A stretch of DNA of 64,000 nt from contig OZ038482.1 of assembly GCA_964036315.1 (NCBI GenBank), positions 7,716,020 through 7,780,019 of the forward strand, read 5' to 3'. Shown here one piece after another: positions 1 to 14,315 of the stretch. The notes under the pieces were generated by a model, which saw only the letters and a list, made by a program, of their open reading frames with translations, ran no database searches and was not told where the DNA came from. Within the stretch, counting starts at the first letter, position 1; each line of letters starts with the position of its first letter. Made by a program: the position numbers and the translations under genes. Origin of the DNA: Acanthosepion esculentum. Its lineage: Eukaryota; Mollusca; Cephalopoda; Sepiida; Sepiidae.

Positions 1-920
1 AAAGAAATAATTACGCATGGCCAGTTGTATGTTGCACGCCCAAGAGTAAGAAATACTAAGAATTTATTCTTCGCCGTTAAAAAGGAAAAAAAAAATTTTT
101 TCTTAAAAAATGTTGTTTACCATGAAGTCCTTAAATCGCGAAGTAGGTTTTTTATCAAAATATTTTTCCAAACAAATCAGCTTATTCAAATTCCATCGAT
201 TGGTTTGCGAAATTGAACGAAACGTAGAGTTTGTAAATCTCGACAAAAAATGTTAGCGATAAATTCAAAAATTGTAAGGATTTCAACACACGTTAGCGTG
301 TTTCAAAAATATTCTACTTACTAAAACTTTCAAGTATTTTTATTGGTGCATGTGTCTCTCTGTAAGCTGCAGAAACCAAGTTGACAATTAATTAGATAAA
401 AGCGTAAATGTGAGAAATTCAGCCTTTAAGGTCCAAAAGTTAAAACACATTTCTTAAGGCCCAAAATGATGGACCGACAAAATTCTTTGAAGTTACTCGC
501 TGATAAAATCAATATCATTTACAATACTAACAGGGAACTTTTATTGATGGCATTGTTATTTTATCTGTCATACAATTAAACAACGTTTTATTTTTAACTT
601 GTAAAAAATGGCAGTCAGGCAACAAGTGAATTACAGTAGGTGAATATTTGCACTTTGTTTAAATTCTAAATTGATACAATACATATTTTATATACTTTAA
701 AAATATCTATAAATTTTTTTTTTTTTGATTTTTCGTAATTTCTATTTTAATTTCCCCTCGCTTTCTAAAATTATCAATTTGTAATAAAAAAAATCATATT
801 ATTTTCATTCAAAAGTCAGATCTCTTCCTCTCAGATCTTTCTCTCACTCTCTCTCTCACACACACACACACACATATCTCTCTCTCCTCTCCCTCTCCCT
901 CTCTCTTTCTTTCTTTCAGA
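1..920. other. AT-rich non-coding sequence
   Basis: No exon, RNA gene or recognisable transposon is visible here. The stretch is AT-rich with short homopolymers. It ends in a pyrimidine-rich CT/CA microsatellite patch at about 828-920 that abuts a LINE fragment. The only open frame (25-216) is short, lysine- and phenylalanine-rich, and looks accidental. Confidence 0.6.
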
Positions 921-925
921 TCTTT

Positions 926-1434
926 CTATTGCTGCAATATCTGGTCTGGTGCTTCCGCTATATACCTACAGAGTCTTGATAAATTCCAAAGAAGAATCTG
1001 CAATGTTATTAATTCAAACTTGGCATCTCGGCTTCAGTCGTCTTCCCAACCTCGTAACTTAGCTTCCCTCTGCCTTTTCTAGAAATACTTTCATGGTAAT
1101 TTTGGTCTGATGAGCTTTCCGCTTTGGTACTTCGACTTTATGAATATAAGCGCAGTACTAGGTTGGTAGATAGGTCTCATGATTTTACTGTTGAAAGGAC
1201 TAGATGTGACCGTAAGTTCTATGCTAACAGTTTCTTTTCTCGCGCCTTTCACTTGTAGAACTCACTACCGGCTTCTATTTTTTTTCCAGATCGTCAAAAA
1301 TACAACAACGATCTTCATCTTCTGTCTCCTTGAATCCTGGTCTTTTATTGTCTTCTTTTCGTTTCGTTCACTCTCAATAATCCCACGCGTCTTAGTGGCT
1401 TTATTGCCTTTATTGGGGTGAAATGATTTTTAAG
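926..1434 (+). mobile_element. LINE-A fragment, 3' end (5'-truncated, decayed)
   Basis: Translation from about 927 gives the C-terminal part of a non-LTR retrotransposon reverse-transcriptase ORF: YCCNIWSGASA, then LDKFQRRICNVI, then KYFHGN, the same order as in the better-preserved copy at 46.5 kb. The frame is broken by a stop just before KYFHGN and by indels. The 3' end carries the family's terminal block (cttagtggctttattgcc followed by ggggtgaaatga) and runs directly into an (ATCT)n tract at 1437-1484. That suggests the microsatellite grew from the element tail. Insertion is 5'-truncated, as is usual for target-primed LINE copies. Confidence 0.8.
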
Positions 1435-1436
1435 TA

Positions 1437-1484
<48 letters not shown>

Positions 1485-1525
1485 CATTCTGTTTATTATC
1501 TATCTATATCTCAGATCTCTCTCTG

Positions 1526-1566
<41 letters not shown>
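1437..1566 (+). repeat. (ATCT)n then (TC)n microsatellites
   Basis: About twelve ATCT units occupy 1437-1484. A short irregular spacer and a (TC)n tract at about 1528-1566 follow. They lie immediately downstream of the LINE-A 3' end. Confidence 0.9.
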
Positions 1567-1570
<4 letters not shown>

Positions 1571-1696
1571 TTCTATTAAAAACATTCTCTTTTACTGATA
1601 AGAAAACAAAGAGAATCAGAATGGTAATGCTTTATAGTTATTCGTTTCGGTTGATACTAAGCAATTGTGATTTTTATGGTTCCCTCGATATAAAAG

Positions 1697-1763
1697 GAGG
1701 GAGACAAATCATTCCTTTGGGTGGGGTCCTCAAAATCATTCCTTTGGGTGGGGTCCTCAAAAT
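1697..1763 (+). repeat. Short tandem duplication (about 31 bp, two copies)
   Basis: The segment beginning atcattcctttgggtgggg and ending in cctcaaa occurs twice in immediate succession. The two copies are identical, so this is a recent slippage or unequal-exchange event. No gene context is visible. Confidence 0.8.
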
Positions 1764-1769
1764 GAATCA

Positions 1770-2640
1770 TTAATAGACAGTAAGCTAATCTTCTAGATCA
1801 TAATTCGTATAGTTCGATCCTCATGCGATACTCGACTCTTGAGGGATTTGTACTGAACTAAAAGTCATTCAGTCGACATTGCCTTTCAAGCTTGGAAGCC
1901 AATGGAACGTGGTTACTCTGATAAACGAATTCGTCCATTTTGTTTTATATTATCACAAATTTTATGTTAGAAAACAAAATTTATTTTCTCTGTCAAGTTT
2001 AGTAATTTCAAATGATTTTGTAGAAAAATCGTTAAAATTGTGGAATGTCTTTGCTTGTAGATGTGGCTGGGTTAAAAATATGTTTAAAATTATGACCCTC
2101 GCTATCTTATCAGCATTTACTTTTTCCTACCTATATTTATGTATGTTACAAAATAAACTAAGGACAACTGACTATTACAGGATGAAAAGTTTTTGCGGAT
2201 TTTGATGTCATTCTGTTTTTGTTCTTTTTTTGTTTTTTGGGGGGTGGGGGGTTCGTTCAAATCCGTGAATTTGTTTTGCTCATGTTAAGTCTGGAAAAAA
2301 AAACACTCTAAAAAAATTCATTATTTTTTATCCTTAATGCTGAAAGTGTTAAAATTCTCCAACATTTTAACAAGAAAATTTCAAGTTGATGTTAAAAAAT
2401 TGACGCGAAACAATATTGATTTATTTAAGATGGAATGATCTATTATGACAGGTCTCTAATTTGGATTTAGATACATTGGATTTCTTTTCAATTTTTCTAC
2501 TTGAATCGTTCACTTATATTGTATATGATCCATTATTGTACATAATATTTTATATGAATGCAACCTTATGAAAATTGAGATGTAATACAGTGGGGGATCT
2601 CCGTATCATTGATTCGCTGGGTGGGGGCACGAAACCTTTC
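1770..2640. other. Non-coding sequence without recognised features
   Basis: AT-rich sequence. The 108-codon open frame at 1879-2205 lacks family motifs, is biased toward Phe, Leu, Lys and Asn as random AT-rich sequence is, and has no flanking splice or promoter signals that I can argue for. I treat it as non-coding. Confidence 0.5.
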
Positions 2641-2649
2641 TACCGGCCC

Positions 2650-2650
<1 letters not shown>

Positions 2651-2716
<66 letters not shown>
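2651..2716 (+). repeat. (GATA)n microsatellite
   Basis: About sixteen uninterrupted GATA units follow the sequence taccggccctagatag. Confidence 0.95.
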
Positions 2717-2717
<1 letters not shown>

Positions 2718-3119
2718 AATTAACAAAAAACTCTTGGAAAAAAATGGTTAAATTTTGGTCAAATAGTCATTTTAATCTCAAAACTTGCATTTAAACCCTT
2801 TTAGCTTAATTTGGCACAAGGCCACAATTGTAGAGCGCTTAATAATGATACGTTATAGAAGCGCGTTACTCCGTCTTACATTATGTATATGTTGAATATG
2901 TGTGAAAAGATGTACTCAATCAGCTGATCACCTGTCTGTGAACAGCGAATTGCGCTACTGCAGGAACCACCTCCACGACACCTCCCACTCCCTGGCCGTT
3001 CCTATGAAGATCCAATCGGCCAGACGCAACTCCAAATATGGTGGAGACGTGTAGGTGGCGTGATACTGGAATCTCACTGGGTTTTCCTGGTCCTTTCCAA
3101 TTGGCTACAAAGCTTGATT

Positions 3120-3220
3120 TCTTCTCCTTCTTCTTCTTCTCCTCCTCCTCCTCCTCCTCCTTCTTCTTCTTCTTCTTCTTCTTCTTCTTCTTCTCCTTCT
3201 CCTTCTTCTTCTTCTTCTGC
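3120..3220 (+). repeat. (TTC/TCC)n pyrimidine tract
   Basis: A pure-pyrimidine tract of TTC and TCC triplets. It creates long spurious open frames (poly-Ser, poly-Phe; poly-Glu on the other strand). Such strand-asymmetric tracts can adopt triplex structures. It lies about 500 bp upstream of the TATA box of the peptide gene. Confidence 0.9.
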
Positions 3221-3330
3221 TTTTCTCAATTTTGAGTGTCTACTGCTGGCACGTACTTTGCCTTCGGCTCCTCCTATCATTTTACTACAAGGCTCGGAGT
3301 TCTTTTCAGACATTTTATGTCACTTTGCGT

Positions 3331-3395
3331 GCACACACACACACACACACATACATACACACACACACATATATATTCACGCACACACACACACT
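3331..3395 (+). repeat. (CA)n microsatellite
   Basis: Interrupted CA repeats with short TA interruptions; a second CT/CA tract lies at about 3583-3640. Both are in the upstream region of the peptide gene. Confidence 0.9.
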
Positions 3396-3595
3396 CATAC
3401 GTGCGTCAATATTTCTTCTTCTTTCATGTCTTCTTTCCTAGATTCGTTTTCATCTTTCTTCTCTTTCCTTTTATTTCGCCTAACAACCGACAATTACGTT
3501 TTTTAGCCGCCCTCAAATTCTGTTTCAAATTTCTTTTCCCACGCTCCTCTTAGACTTCTCCCCATCGCACCAACCTATGCTCTCTCTCTCTTTCT

Positions 3596-3641
<46 letters not shown>

Positions 3642-3727
3642 TGCACACACATCCATTGTAACTTCCTTTTTCCCAACACAGACTTGCTTAAGGCCAGCCT
3701 CTTTTTTGCCCGTGACCGGCTTGTTAC

Positions 3728-3735
3728 TATAAAAG
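3728..3735 (+). promoter_or_regulatory. TATA box of the peptide gene
   Basis: A consensus TATAAAAG sits 30 bp upstream of a TCAGCT initiator-like sequence whose A is at 3758, the canonical TATA-to-start spacing of RNA polymerase II promoters. The following segment ends in a GTGAGT splice donor and then leads to a coding exon with a strong signal peptide. This combination is why I call it a real promoter rather than a chance AT-rich match. Confidence 0.65.
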
Positions 3736-3757
3736 CTGGCAGTAACCCGTTGTGATC

Positions 3758-3845
3758 AGCTATCATTCCAATCTTACCAACATCTCGTCCAGAACAAAAT
3801 CTCTCTCTCGCTCTCCGAAAACCAACGAAGTTTTCCTGTCCACAC
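3758..3845 (+). other. Putative 5'UTR exon 1 of the peptide gene
   Basis: This segment lies between the inferred transcription start and a near-perfect splice donor (cacac|gtgagt, GT at 3846-3847). It contains no ATG in a useful frame and is richer in C than its flanks. The matching acceptor would be the ttatttgcag at 5393-5402, giving an intron of about 1.56 kb. Start and end are inferred from signals only. Confidence 0.5.
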
Positions 3846-4509
3846 GTGAGTTCTTTCTTTTTCGGTTTTATTTTTTTTTAATTCGCATAAATAATTCTTG
3901 CCCAAATTCTACTCACTTTTTTCATTGGCAATTATTTCAAGTCGATTTTTTGAAGTCGAAAAAAAACATCTTCAACATTTTCCCTCTCTCCTATCCAAGC
4001 AAATTCGCGGTCTATTCAAATGAAAACCTTTTCATTTCTGTATTGTTTTAGACTTATAATTTGGGCATAGATTTGGTACGTTAAAAGATATGCATTTTTC
4101 CTGCGCCCCTCCTTCCCTCCATGGTATTCACATGTTTAAATAGATTCGAAGAAAATCTGATTTGATGCGTTAAAATTAGAAATCCTACCAGAAGTAAGAA
4201 GTAAAACCCCTGGTTACATTTATCTGAGAGCACCCATTTTCTCTCTTGGCTTTTGAACACGCACTCTATTATTCATGGTAATTACAGCTTCTTATTTTAC
4301 CAAGAAGATCCGATCTACCTTGATATTACAAAGATATTCTATGTACATGAAATATTATTTTACAAGTTTCAATTACACTACATTCGAAATTGTGGACTCC
4401 CGAATACATTGTCTTATTCTTTGGAGAATTGTTAATATCTTAATGGACATGATATAGTTTGGTTTGTTTTACGGCATATTAACCTCAATGGATTATTTAA
4501 TGCCGACAA

Positions 4510-4610
4510 GATTTTTATTGCTGGTAATTTTTTTTTTAAATATATTGCTGGTAATATTTTGATTTTTTTAAAATGTATTGCTGGTAAAAAAATTTTCAAA
4601 AAAGTATTGC
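4510..4610 (+). repeat. Degenerate tandem motif (tattgctggta)
   Basis: Four occurrences of tattgctggta or a close variant alternate with T-rich or A-rich spacers, inside the first intron of the peptide gene. Function unknown. Confidence 0.6.
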
Positions 4611-4929
4611 TAGTATTAAAACCTATTTTTAAACTTTCATAGTGTTTTGACCCCTAGCTGGGACCCTGGCAGGTACTACCACCCCGGGTCAGGGTGGACC
4701 TAGGAACACCAGCAATTAAGAGGTGGTCCTATGCTCCTCAAAACCTCCTGATCAAAGGCCTTGCTGTCGGATGTAGTTTGTCGTCTTACCCAGGACGCGG
4801 ATGTAGTTTATCGTCATACTCAGGACAGACATAAAATAGACCGGTCATTTATTTTAATCAATCTTCAAAGGAACCACAATCAAGTGACTGTAATTTCACT
4901 TTTTTCATCAGAATATTTGAGAAATATGA

Positions 4930-5105
4930 CTTACCTTAATACTTTCGGCCTTTTGCCACGTCTAAGCTACGCTTAGTAAATCGTGACACTTCTACGTGGT
5001 GTAATTGTTTGCAAGCTTGTTTCGCTAGATCAGTTACGACTTAGTAGGGATTTCGATCCTCACTGTGTGCACCGTACTTTCGGCCTTGTGCCACATCTAA
5101 GATAC
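4930..5105. mobile_element. SINE-like fragment with 'ggcctt(g/t)tgcca' motif
   Basis: The block actttcggccttttgccacg followed by taagctacgcttagtaaatc recurs in shortened form at 5078-5103, and is clearly related to sequence at 55985-56030. A B-box-like sequence (ggatttcgatcctcac) lies between the two blocks. I interpret this as remnants of a tRNA-derived SINE family; the boundaries are uncertain. Confidence 0.4.
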
Positions 5106-5280
5106 ATCATAATGGCGATTAGAAGAATTTCAAAAACGCATCAAATATTCAAACCCTAAATAAAATCATTTTTCGAGAAAATTCCCACTAGCTTTCTCTT
5201 TGACAACAAAAACAAGTTTACTGTTTATGACGTTTCAAAATAAATGATTGCACTTACCAAAATTTAAATATCGCCATCTA

Positions 5281-5395
5281 TGTTGTTGTTGTTGTTATTA
5301 TTATTACATGTTATTATTATTATTACTACATGTTATTATTATTATTATTATTATTACTACATGTTATTATTATCATTATTATTATCACATGTTAT
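5281..5395 (+). repeat. (ATT)n repeats with acatgt interruptions
   Basis: ATT triplets are interrupted every 30-40 bp by acatgttatt. The tract ends 7 bp before the splice acceptor of coding exon 2 of the peptide gene. Because it forms part of the polypyrimidine/branch region, length variation here could influence splicing. Confidence 0.8.
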
Positions 5396-5411
5396 TTGCA
5401 GATTTCTAAAA

Positions 5412-8398
<2,987 letters not shown>

Positions 8399-8439
8399 GT
8401 GTCCTTCGTCGGAATTCGATTCTTTTATTCATCTCTGCC

Positions 8440-8520
8440 AACTAGCATGGCTGAAGCTATGACGCCACAACAGGATAACTAGCCAGTCTTCACCCAGTCA
8501 GGATTCCCTCGAAACCAAGA
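8440..8520. other. Short repeat fragment downstream of the peptide exon
   Basis: The wording tgccaactagcatggctgaa, cacccagtcaggattcc resembles the body of the SINE seen at 6.7 kb and 41.6 kb (ttgccaaccaaggctgaag). It is probably a degraded copy. It lies in the predicted third intron. Confidence 0.3.
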
Positions 8521-9497
8521 ACTCTCCAATTATTATTGGATATCTGCCTATTTATCTTATCCCAAAAGACGTTTTAAAAAAAATCAATGCTGTAGTTTTA
8601 CTTGCTATTTTTTTTTCTAATGTGTCCACGAAGTTCATTTTGGTATCTTCCTTGTTCTTCAGTTTTGCAAAGACTTTCCCTCATTTGCAAACAGGGAAAT
8701 ACATGACATTAAGACATTTTCCAATTTGTTCAAAGTTGTGAGCACGTCTGACAATTAAGTATTTTGCATCGACACGTTCACTTATCCAAGAACAAAATAG
8801 TAAGAACAAAAATCTTTTAGCCATTGGTTATCATTCATTCCTAGGTTACCAAATGTTGTCACTGTTTGGCAATGATGGAACTACTTTCCAATTTGTTCAA
8901 TATCCAGGTGATACAGAAATCTGTCTCCAAAACACAAGCACTCTTTCTTATTCGTCCGTCTCTCTGAAATACATATGCTTCGACGTGTTTAGATATATAT
9001 TTGTGTATCCCCCCCCCCCAATTCAGTTAGCTTTTTGCCTTCGGATCTTGTAAATCAAACTTTTTAAGTAGTCATTTTTTTTCTCGATGTGAGTTCAACT
9101 CGAACGGCAGTAATTCTATTATGGCCTGTAGCAATTCAGTCAGACAAAACAAATAACTCCAAGCAAGAATTCTAAAAATGAATACAAAACCCATGAAAAC
9201 ATTTCCCTTAATTTTTCAATTTTTGTTTTATTTCACGGCATCGTGTTGGCTTCACGCAGAAACACGAATATACACAAATTTAGCATTTACTTCTTGTTTT
9301 GCATGGATTTTGTAAGAATGCATTTTTTTTTTATTTGTTAGTTGCTTCTAACAAAAACTACGTCTATCCACTTTTTTGATCTCTTACTTTCTCAAATGTG
9401 TGGACAATTTAACAGAATAGAGAAATTATTTATGTCTTCTCGTAGTGAAAGTCTATGAGTAAAACTAATACTTCCTAACCTGTTTTCACTTGGTCAG

Positions 9498-9594
9498 ATC
9501 TGTTATCTTCTGTAAAATTATGAAGGATCCAAACGGAAGTCCCCCTTTTAAAGCAACGACGATCTCTATTGCTTGCTGGAGGTGTGGATCCTAA
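9498..9594 (+). CDS. Putative alternative terminal exon of the peptide gene
   Basis: The stop of the shorter form lies inside a perfect donor: ggat|gtaagt (GT at 8395-8396, stop TAA 8396-8398). If this donor is used, the next good acceptor is ttcacttggtcag (AG at 9496-9497), preceded by a branch-like tcctaac and a pyrimidine tract. The two-base phase left by the donor (AT) is completed by the first base of this exon, and the frame stays open for 31 further codons to TAA at 9592-9594, whereas frame 0 stops within six codons. The tail reads SVIFCKIMKDPNG, SPPFKATTISIAC, WRCGS, with three cysteines absent from the short form. The full spliced product would be 122 residues. An AATAAA at 10623-10628 could serve as polyadenylation signal. 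The exon is predicted from splice signals and frame only. Confidence 0.45.
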
Positions 9595-9599
9595 TAGAA

Positions 9600-10900
9600 A
9601 AAATGCTAATTGGATCCACGTAATTTATTTGACTACAAATGTATCACAAAATTATTTATTTATTCATGTTATATAAACACGAGATTAAATTCTGTCTTTT
9701 TCTTATCATTTTCGCTCTAATTTGTAACCTGCGTTATGTAAACTATTTACTATTTCTCTCTATTTATTCATCAGATGAAAACTGATCGTGAATGACAATC
9801 AAATCGTTTCACGAAAAAAAATCTCCAGTCAAAATGTTCAACATTTCAATTGATTTTGAACATTTTTATATCGCCGTCCAATTTTCCTTCTAAATATTTT
9901 TATCTTCAGATTTCATCATTTTATGTTGATTTTCCGTTTAGTCCCTATTCAATATCGTACTTAAACTCGTTAAAACCGATAGTAAATCATCTCTTCTTTG
10001 TCGCCCACACCAGTCTTACACTTCTTCGATTACATCTCATAAACACCTAAACACATCCAAAAACACATTGAATATCATAAGTGACACTGATTTCTTAAAC
10101 TTGGTTCTCTAAAATTAACCTTTGCGCGCAACAAAAACTTTCATCCCAAGACTGGCTCGTGGGTCAAAGTATTACTTAAGCTTTATTTAAATAATTGAAT
10201 TTTAGAAATTAAAATATGAAATTACACTTCAACTGGTAAGATACTGAAGAGCCATATTCTTGCCGTTTCCCCAAGAGAAGCAAAACGTATTCGTGCGAAC
10301 ACATTTGAATCTTTTTGTTTCGTTTGCATTTGTTTTTATCTGTGGCCTGCAAAACATCCACATAGATTTGTCTTTTAAGTATAAATGATTATTTCTCTTC
10401 GTTTCCATTCCAAGAAAGAAATCAGTGAAATTTATCCAGAATTGAAGGTTTTTTTCTTTCCCTAAGAATTTATTTTTTGTCTAGATTAATTTTATTTATT
10501 TATTTTTTCTTTATTCGATAAAATTCGAACTGAGTTCACATTCCCTTATTTATTTCATTTCAAATGTTGTTCACTTTAAACTTTCCAGAAGCGTTATTGT
10601 ATACAAGCAACACTGCGTTTGTAATAAATGATTATTATAGTCTCAGCTGAAACTTTGTCAAATTAGATTAATTTTAACTAGAAAAGATGGCTACTTTGCG
10701 TATGCAAAAAATTACTTTTATTTATTTTTGTTTTTTATTTTTATTTTTTTTTTCATTTATATTTGCTTTTTTTGTTTGTTTAAAAGGGGATTTGTTATAA
10801 TAAAAATTTCATTTTTACATTCGTTTTGAATTTGTCTTATTTTTCTGGCTTTGTGATTTAAAAATACGTATGACAAAATTACATTCTTAATGTACTGATT
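9600..10900. other. AT-rich sequence, possible 3'UTR of the long peptide form
   Basis: No open frame or transposon is supported. The first AATAAA hexamer after the alternative exon that looks usable is at 10623-10628. If transcripts continue this far, the 3'UTR would be about 1 kb. The rest is AT-rich filler. Confidence 0.3.
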
Positions 10901-11059
10901 TGTTTTTCAATATTTGTTGTCATCTTATTTCTCTCTCACCCACTCACACACTCCCTCTTCCCCCCATTTCTCTTTTACACTCTTTCTCTCGCGCGTGCAC
11001 TCCCTCTTCTTTCACTTGCTTATTCCCACTTTACCTCCCTTTCTTTCTCATAATCCTCT

Positions 11060-11203
11060 TTCTCTCTCACTCTTCCTCGCCCTCTCTCTCACTTTTCCTC
11101 GCCCTCTCTCTCACTTTTCTTCGCCCTCTCTCTCACTCTTCCTCGCCCTCTCTCTCACTTTTCCTCGCCCTCTCTCTCACTTTTCCTCGCCCTCTCTCTT
11201 TCT
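11060..11203 (+). repeat. CT-rich minisatellite (22-bp unit, about six copies)
   Basis: The unit tctctctcacttttcctcgcc recurs with T/C variants (cttttc, ctcttc). It yields an accidental Ser/Leu/Phe open frame of 167 codons that I do not consider coding. Confidence 0.85.
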
Positions 11204-11692
11204 CACAGCACGTTGGTCTCTCCTTATCTTTATTCGATAATTTCTTCATAATAATATTGCGAACGATATCATTTCAAAAATCATTGCTCCTTTCCGTTGC
11301 ACTTTCAAAATTCTGCATTTGCCACCGTCCGACTGATCTACAGTGTGTCTCCCAATATTGGCCGCTCGGTGATTTATCGAGAAATAAAAGAAATACTTAT
11401 TAGAAATTAAAGGATTATTTGCTGAAAGATGGTAGCATCTAACTGCACAGCTAGAATGAAAGCTGGTTTATTCTGCACAGATCAAACGGAAGCGATTTGT
11501 ATGAAATGTCCTCAATTTCGAAATCTCAAATTAATAGCTATGTTGCGAGGTGCAAGTTTTTAACAGGCGGATCTCACGAACAAAGAGATATGTTTAAATT
11601 TTTTATTTCATAAATTTATAAAAATGTCTAAATTCACTAAAATAGTTTGAAATTAAAATGAAAAAATATTAAAAATATACAATAATGGAAAT

Positions 11693-12129
11693 GTCTAGAT
11701 CAGTGGTTATCAAACTTTTTGCTGGAGCGGAACCACAAGGAAACATTCCAGTGGCTCCAGGAACCCCTGCAATAAATTAATTGTCTTATGCAAAAAAAAA
11801 AGCTTTCAATTATTAAAATAAAATAAAATACTCATCTTCAGATTTATTTACAAAAAATACAAAGACAAACTGTAAAAATATTGTATACGTCCATATGCAA
11901 TTTTAATCTTGCTTCTACGGTTATTACACATGTATTAAAAAACTTCAGTTTAAATGGATTACATTTATTTTCATAAAACATTCAATGAGAAACTTGAGCC
12001 TGATGTTTCTTGCACACATCTTTAATATTGGGTCGATAGTACTTGTGTAACTTCTTGCGGAACCCCTGGGCTTTACTGGCGGAACGCTAGGGTTCCGTGG
12101 AACCCTGGTTGAAAACCACTGGTCTAGAT
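11693..12129. mobile_element. Non-autonomous hAT element with 8-bp target-site duplication
   Basis: The element spans 11701-12121 and is flanked on both sides by the identical octamer GTCTAGAT (11693-11700 and 12122-12129). Its ends are inverted: cagtggttatcaaac at the left and gttgaaaaccactg at the right. The CAGTGGTT...AACCACTG termini and the 8-bp duplication are the signature of the hAT superfamily. The interior (421 bp in total) has no transposase, so it is a MITE mobilised in trans. The perfect duplication argues for a fairly recent insertion. Confidence 0.92.
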
Positions 12130-12404
12130 AAAAACAAATGCCATTTTAACACATCGTTTATTTACGAGTGTGTATATTATTTGAAATTTCACGAAGTAGA
12201 ATCATAATGTGAAAGTTGGAAAAGCCGCTAAAATTCAAAAGAATATTGTCACATCATAAGAGTGATATGTAATTTACTATAATTGATATACATGAATAGT
12301 TAAAATATTTCCGTACCTCCCTTCATTACTTTTTTCTTTTTGAATATTAGGAGAAATAAAAAGAAACGACACTGAGTGAATGTCATCAACACTTACCGCC
12401 ATTA

Positions 12405-12785
12405 CCTGTATTATTTAAATTATTCGGACTGTTATCCTCATCTTCATTGCCGTATTCACAACGTTTCGGCCTCTATATCTCTGGAATGAGGTATTATGAT
12501 TACTTGCATTATTTACATTATTCGGACTGTTATCCTCATCTTCATTGCCATATTCACAAGGTTTTGACCATTGTACGCTCCTACCTTCTTCAGGTGATTG
12601 GAATTTCAAACCGAACCCTTTATTTCGTCCACTGGAGTAGATTGTTCACCTGAAGAAGGCTAGAGCGTACAACGACCGAAACGTTGTGAATATAGCAATA
12701 AAGATGAGGATAACTGTCCGAATAATGTAAATAATACAGGTAAGCATAATACCTCATCTCAGAGATATAGACAGATACTTACCGC
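12405..12785. repeat. Palindromic element related to the 7.3-8.1 kb repeat
   Basis: The left half holds two antisense units (ttattcggactgttatcctc, acaacgtttcggcc). The right half holds the sense unit (cacctgaagaaggc, cgaccgaaacgttgtgaa, gtccgaataatgtaaataat). The arms meet around 12600-12650, forming a large potential hairpin. It is the same family as at 7.3-8.1 kb but about 4.4 kb away and without long tandem expansion. Confidence 0.8.
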
Positions 12786-12789
12786 CATC

Positions 12790-13329
12790 TTGTTCAGAGA
12801 CAACTAAACAATATGCTAAAGAAAGATTTTCAAAACATGGATAAAGAAAATCAATTCAAATAAATAGTCATTTATTGGCTCAAAGATCAACCGGCTTGTA
12901 ATCATCACTGGGATTCTATGATTCAATAAAATTTCGTTCCTCCGAAGATTTTCATATGTCGATACTCAAGAAAGAAATATTTTCAAATTCCACATGACCA
13001 TTGCAGTTTCGAGATCTAGACGCATCTGTTCTCTGCAAACATTTTCTCAAAAGCTCGATCTCTAAATGATTTTAATCTTTTGCAACAAATTAAAATCACT
13101 TCGATGTCTAAAAGTTGGAACTGGTGGCGCAAGGAGAGGTGAACACATCTACAGAGAACCGACTAACTGATGAAGAATAGGAAATGTTGAATACATTTAC
13201 ACAAAATCTTCAATTTGAGCCGAGAATTTCTTTGATTCATTTAGCAATGTCTTACAAAATTTATAACATTCCACACACAAAAAACTCTTCTCAACTCCCC
13301 AGATATTTCACATCACTAGAAATATGACC
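12790..13329. other. Non-coding sequence without recognised features
   Basis: No supported exon or repeat is seen here. The tail (ctagaaatatgacc, 13314-13329) is the left flank of a TIR element and is duplicated at about 14278. Confidence 0.5.
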
Positions 13330-13813
13330 TACCGTAATTCCTCATGTATAATACGCCTTCATTCATAATAGGCACCCCTAAAATTGTGCTGAAAGTGTGG
13401 AAAAATGCTTCTACTCACACATAATACGAACCCCTTGTTTGGTAATCAAACACTATAAATTGTACCTCTAATTTCATTACGACAAGCGTTTCCTACTCTT
13501 ATATAAAAAATGGTTTTAAACAGAATAATATTATTCTAATTTAGATTTATGATAATTCTTATTTTATTTTACATTTGTAAGTATTGTTAGGTACATCTGA
13601 TTGTATTTGACATCCTTATGGGGTCGCAATCGCCGAATGTTAGTGTCAAATTGTCGTATGTTTGTGGTGAGTAGTCATTTCGCAACTGAAATCGACCCAT
13701 GAAACGGCAATTTTTTAAAGATATTTTTGTAGCTGTGCATAATACGCACGCCTGATTTTGCTTAGTATTTGTTTTTTATAAAAAATGTGTATTATACATG
13801 GGGAATTACGGTA
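13330..13813. mobile_element. Non-autonomous TIR DNA transposon (484 bp)
   Basis: Terminal inverted repeats: left taccgtaattcctcatgtat followed by aatacgcc; right, read on the opposite strand, taccgtaattccccatgtat followed by aatacaca. The interior has no transposase. A paralogous copy of the flanking sequence without the element is present at about 14276-14315. The superfamily is not certain; a similar TACCRTATTTTC-ended element lies at 50.75 kb. Confidence 0.8.
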
Positions 13814-14275
13814 TATGTTATTTTTGTAATTATGCACACTAAAATGTTCTAATATTTAAGCGTCACAGATTCTTAGAGTTTCCGCACGTTTCTCTAAACA
13901 TTAGTACCGTAATTTGTAATGTTAGTTTTTTAATTCTCATTAATGGTAATAGTAATATAACCTTATAAGGAAATATTCAACATTCATTGACCGAACATCT
14001 TGTGCTACTACCGGATGAGATTTATATATTTCTCTTCAAACAATTTTTCAGGAAAATGCGTTTCTCAAGTCCAGTAGCTGTTATCACTCTTTCCACCATT
14101 GATGGAAGATTCCTTCCTAAACTTTTATTTGAAATAGTGTGGAATGTCAGTTACATGTGCTATCCATTTTAGTTGTCTCTGCTGTTGGAAGTCTTCAAGA
14201 TTTAAAGATTCCAGAAAATCTGTTAATTTTATATTAATATAAAGTTGATAGATGATTATATGTTGGCAAGCAAAT

Positions 14276-14315
14276 ACTAGAAATATGATCCATGTGTTAT
14301 TCTTGTAATTAAAAA
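14276..14315 (+). other. Paralogous empty site of the 13.33-kb element
   Basis: The sequence ctagaaatatgatccatgtg ttattcttgtaatt is the joined form of the two flanks of the TIR element (ctagaaatatgacc on the left, tatgttatttttgtaatt on the right). The locus therefore contains two copies of a local sequence, one with and one without the insertion. Confidence 0.65.

Noticed and set aside
1879..2205. A 108-codon open frame upstream of the peptide gene
   Set aside because: No domain, no upstream promoter or splice signals, and amino-acid composition expected of random AT-rich sequence.
3038..3553. Several overlapping frames of 65-148 codons (poly-Ser, poly-Phe, His-Thr repeats)
   Set aside because: They are read through TTC and CA microsatellites. 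No conserved domain and no codon structure.
10900..11403. A 167-codon open frame rich in Ser, Leu and Phe
   Set aside because: Its core is the 22-bp CT minisatellite, and the parallel frame is equally open.
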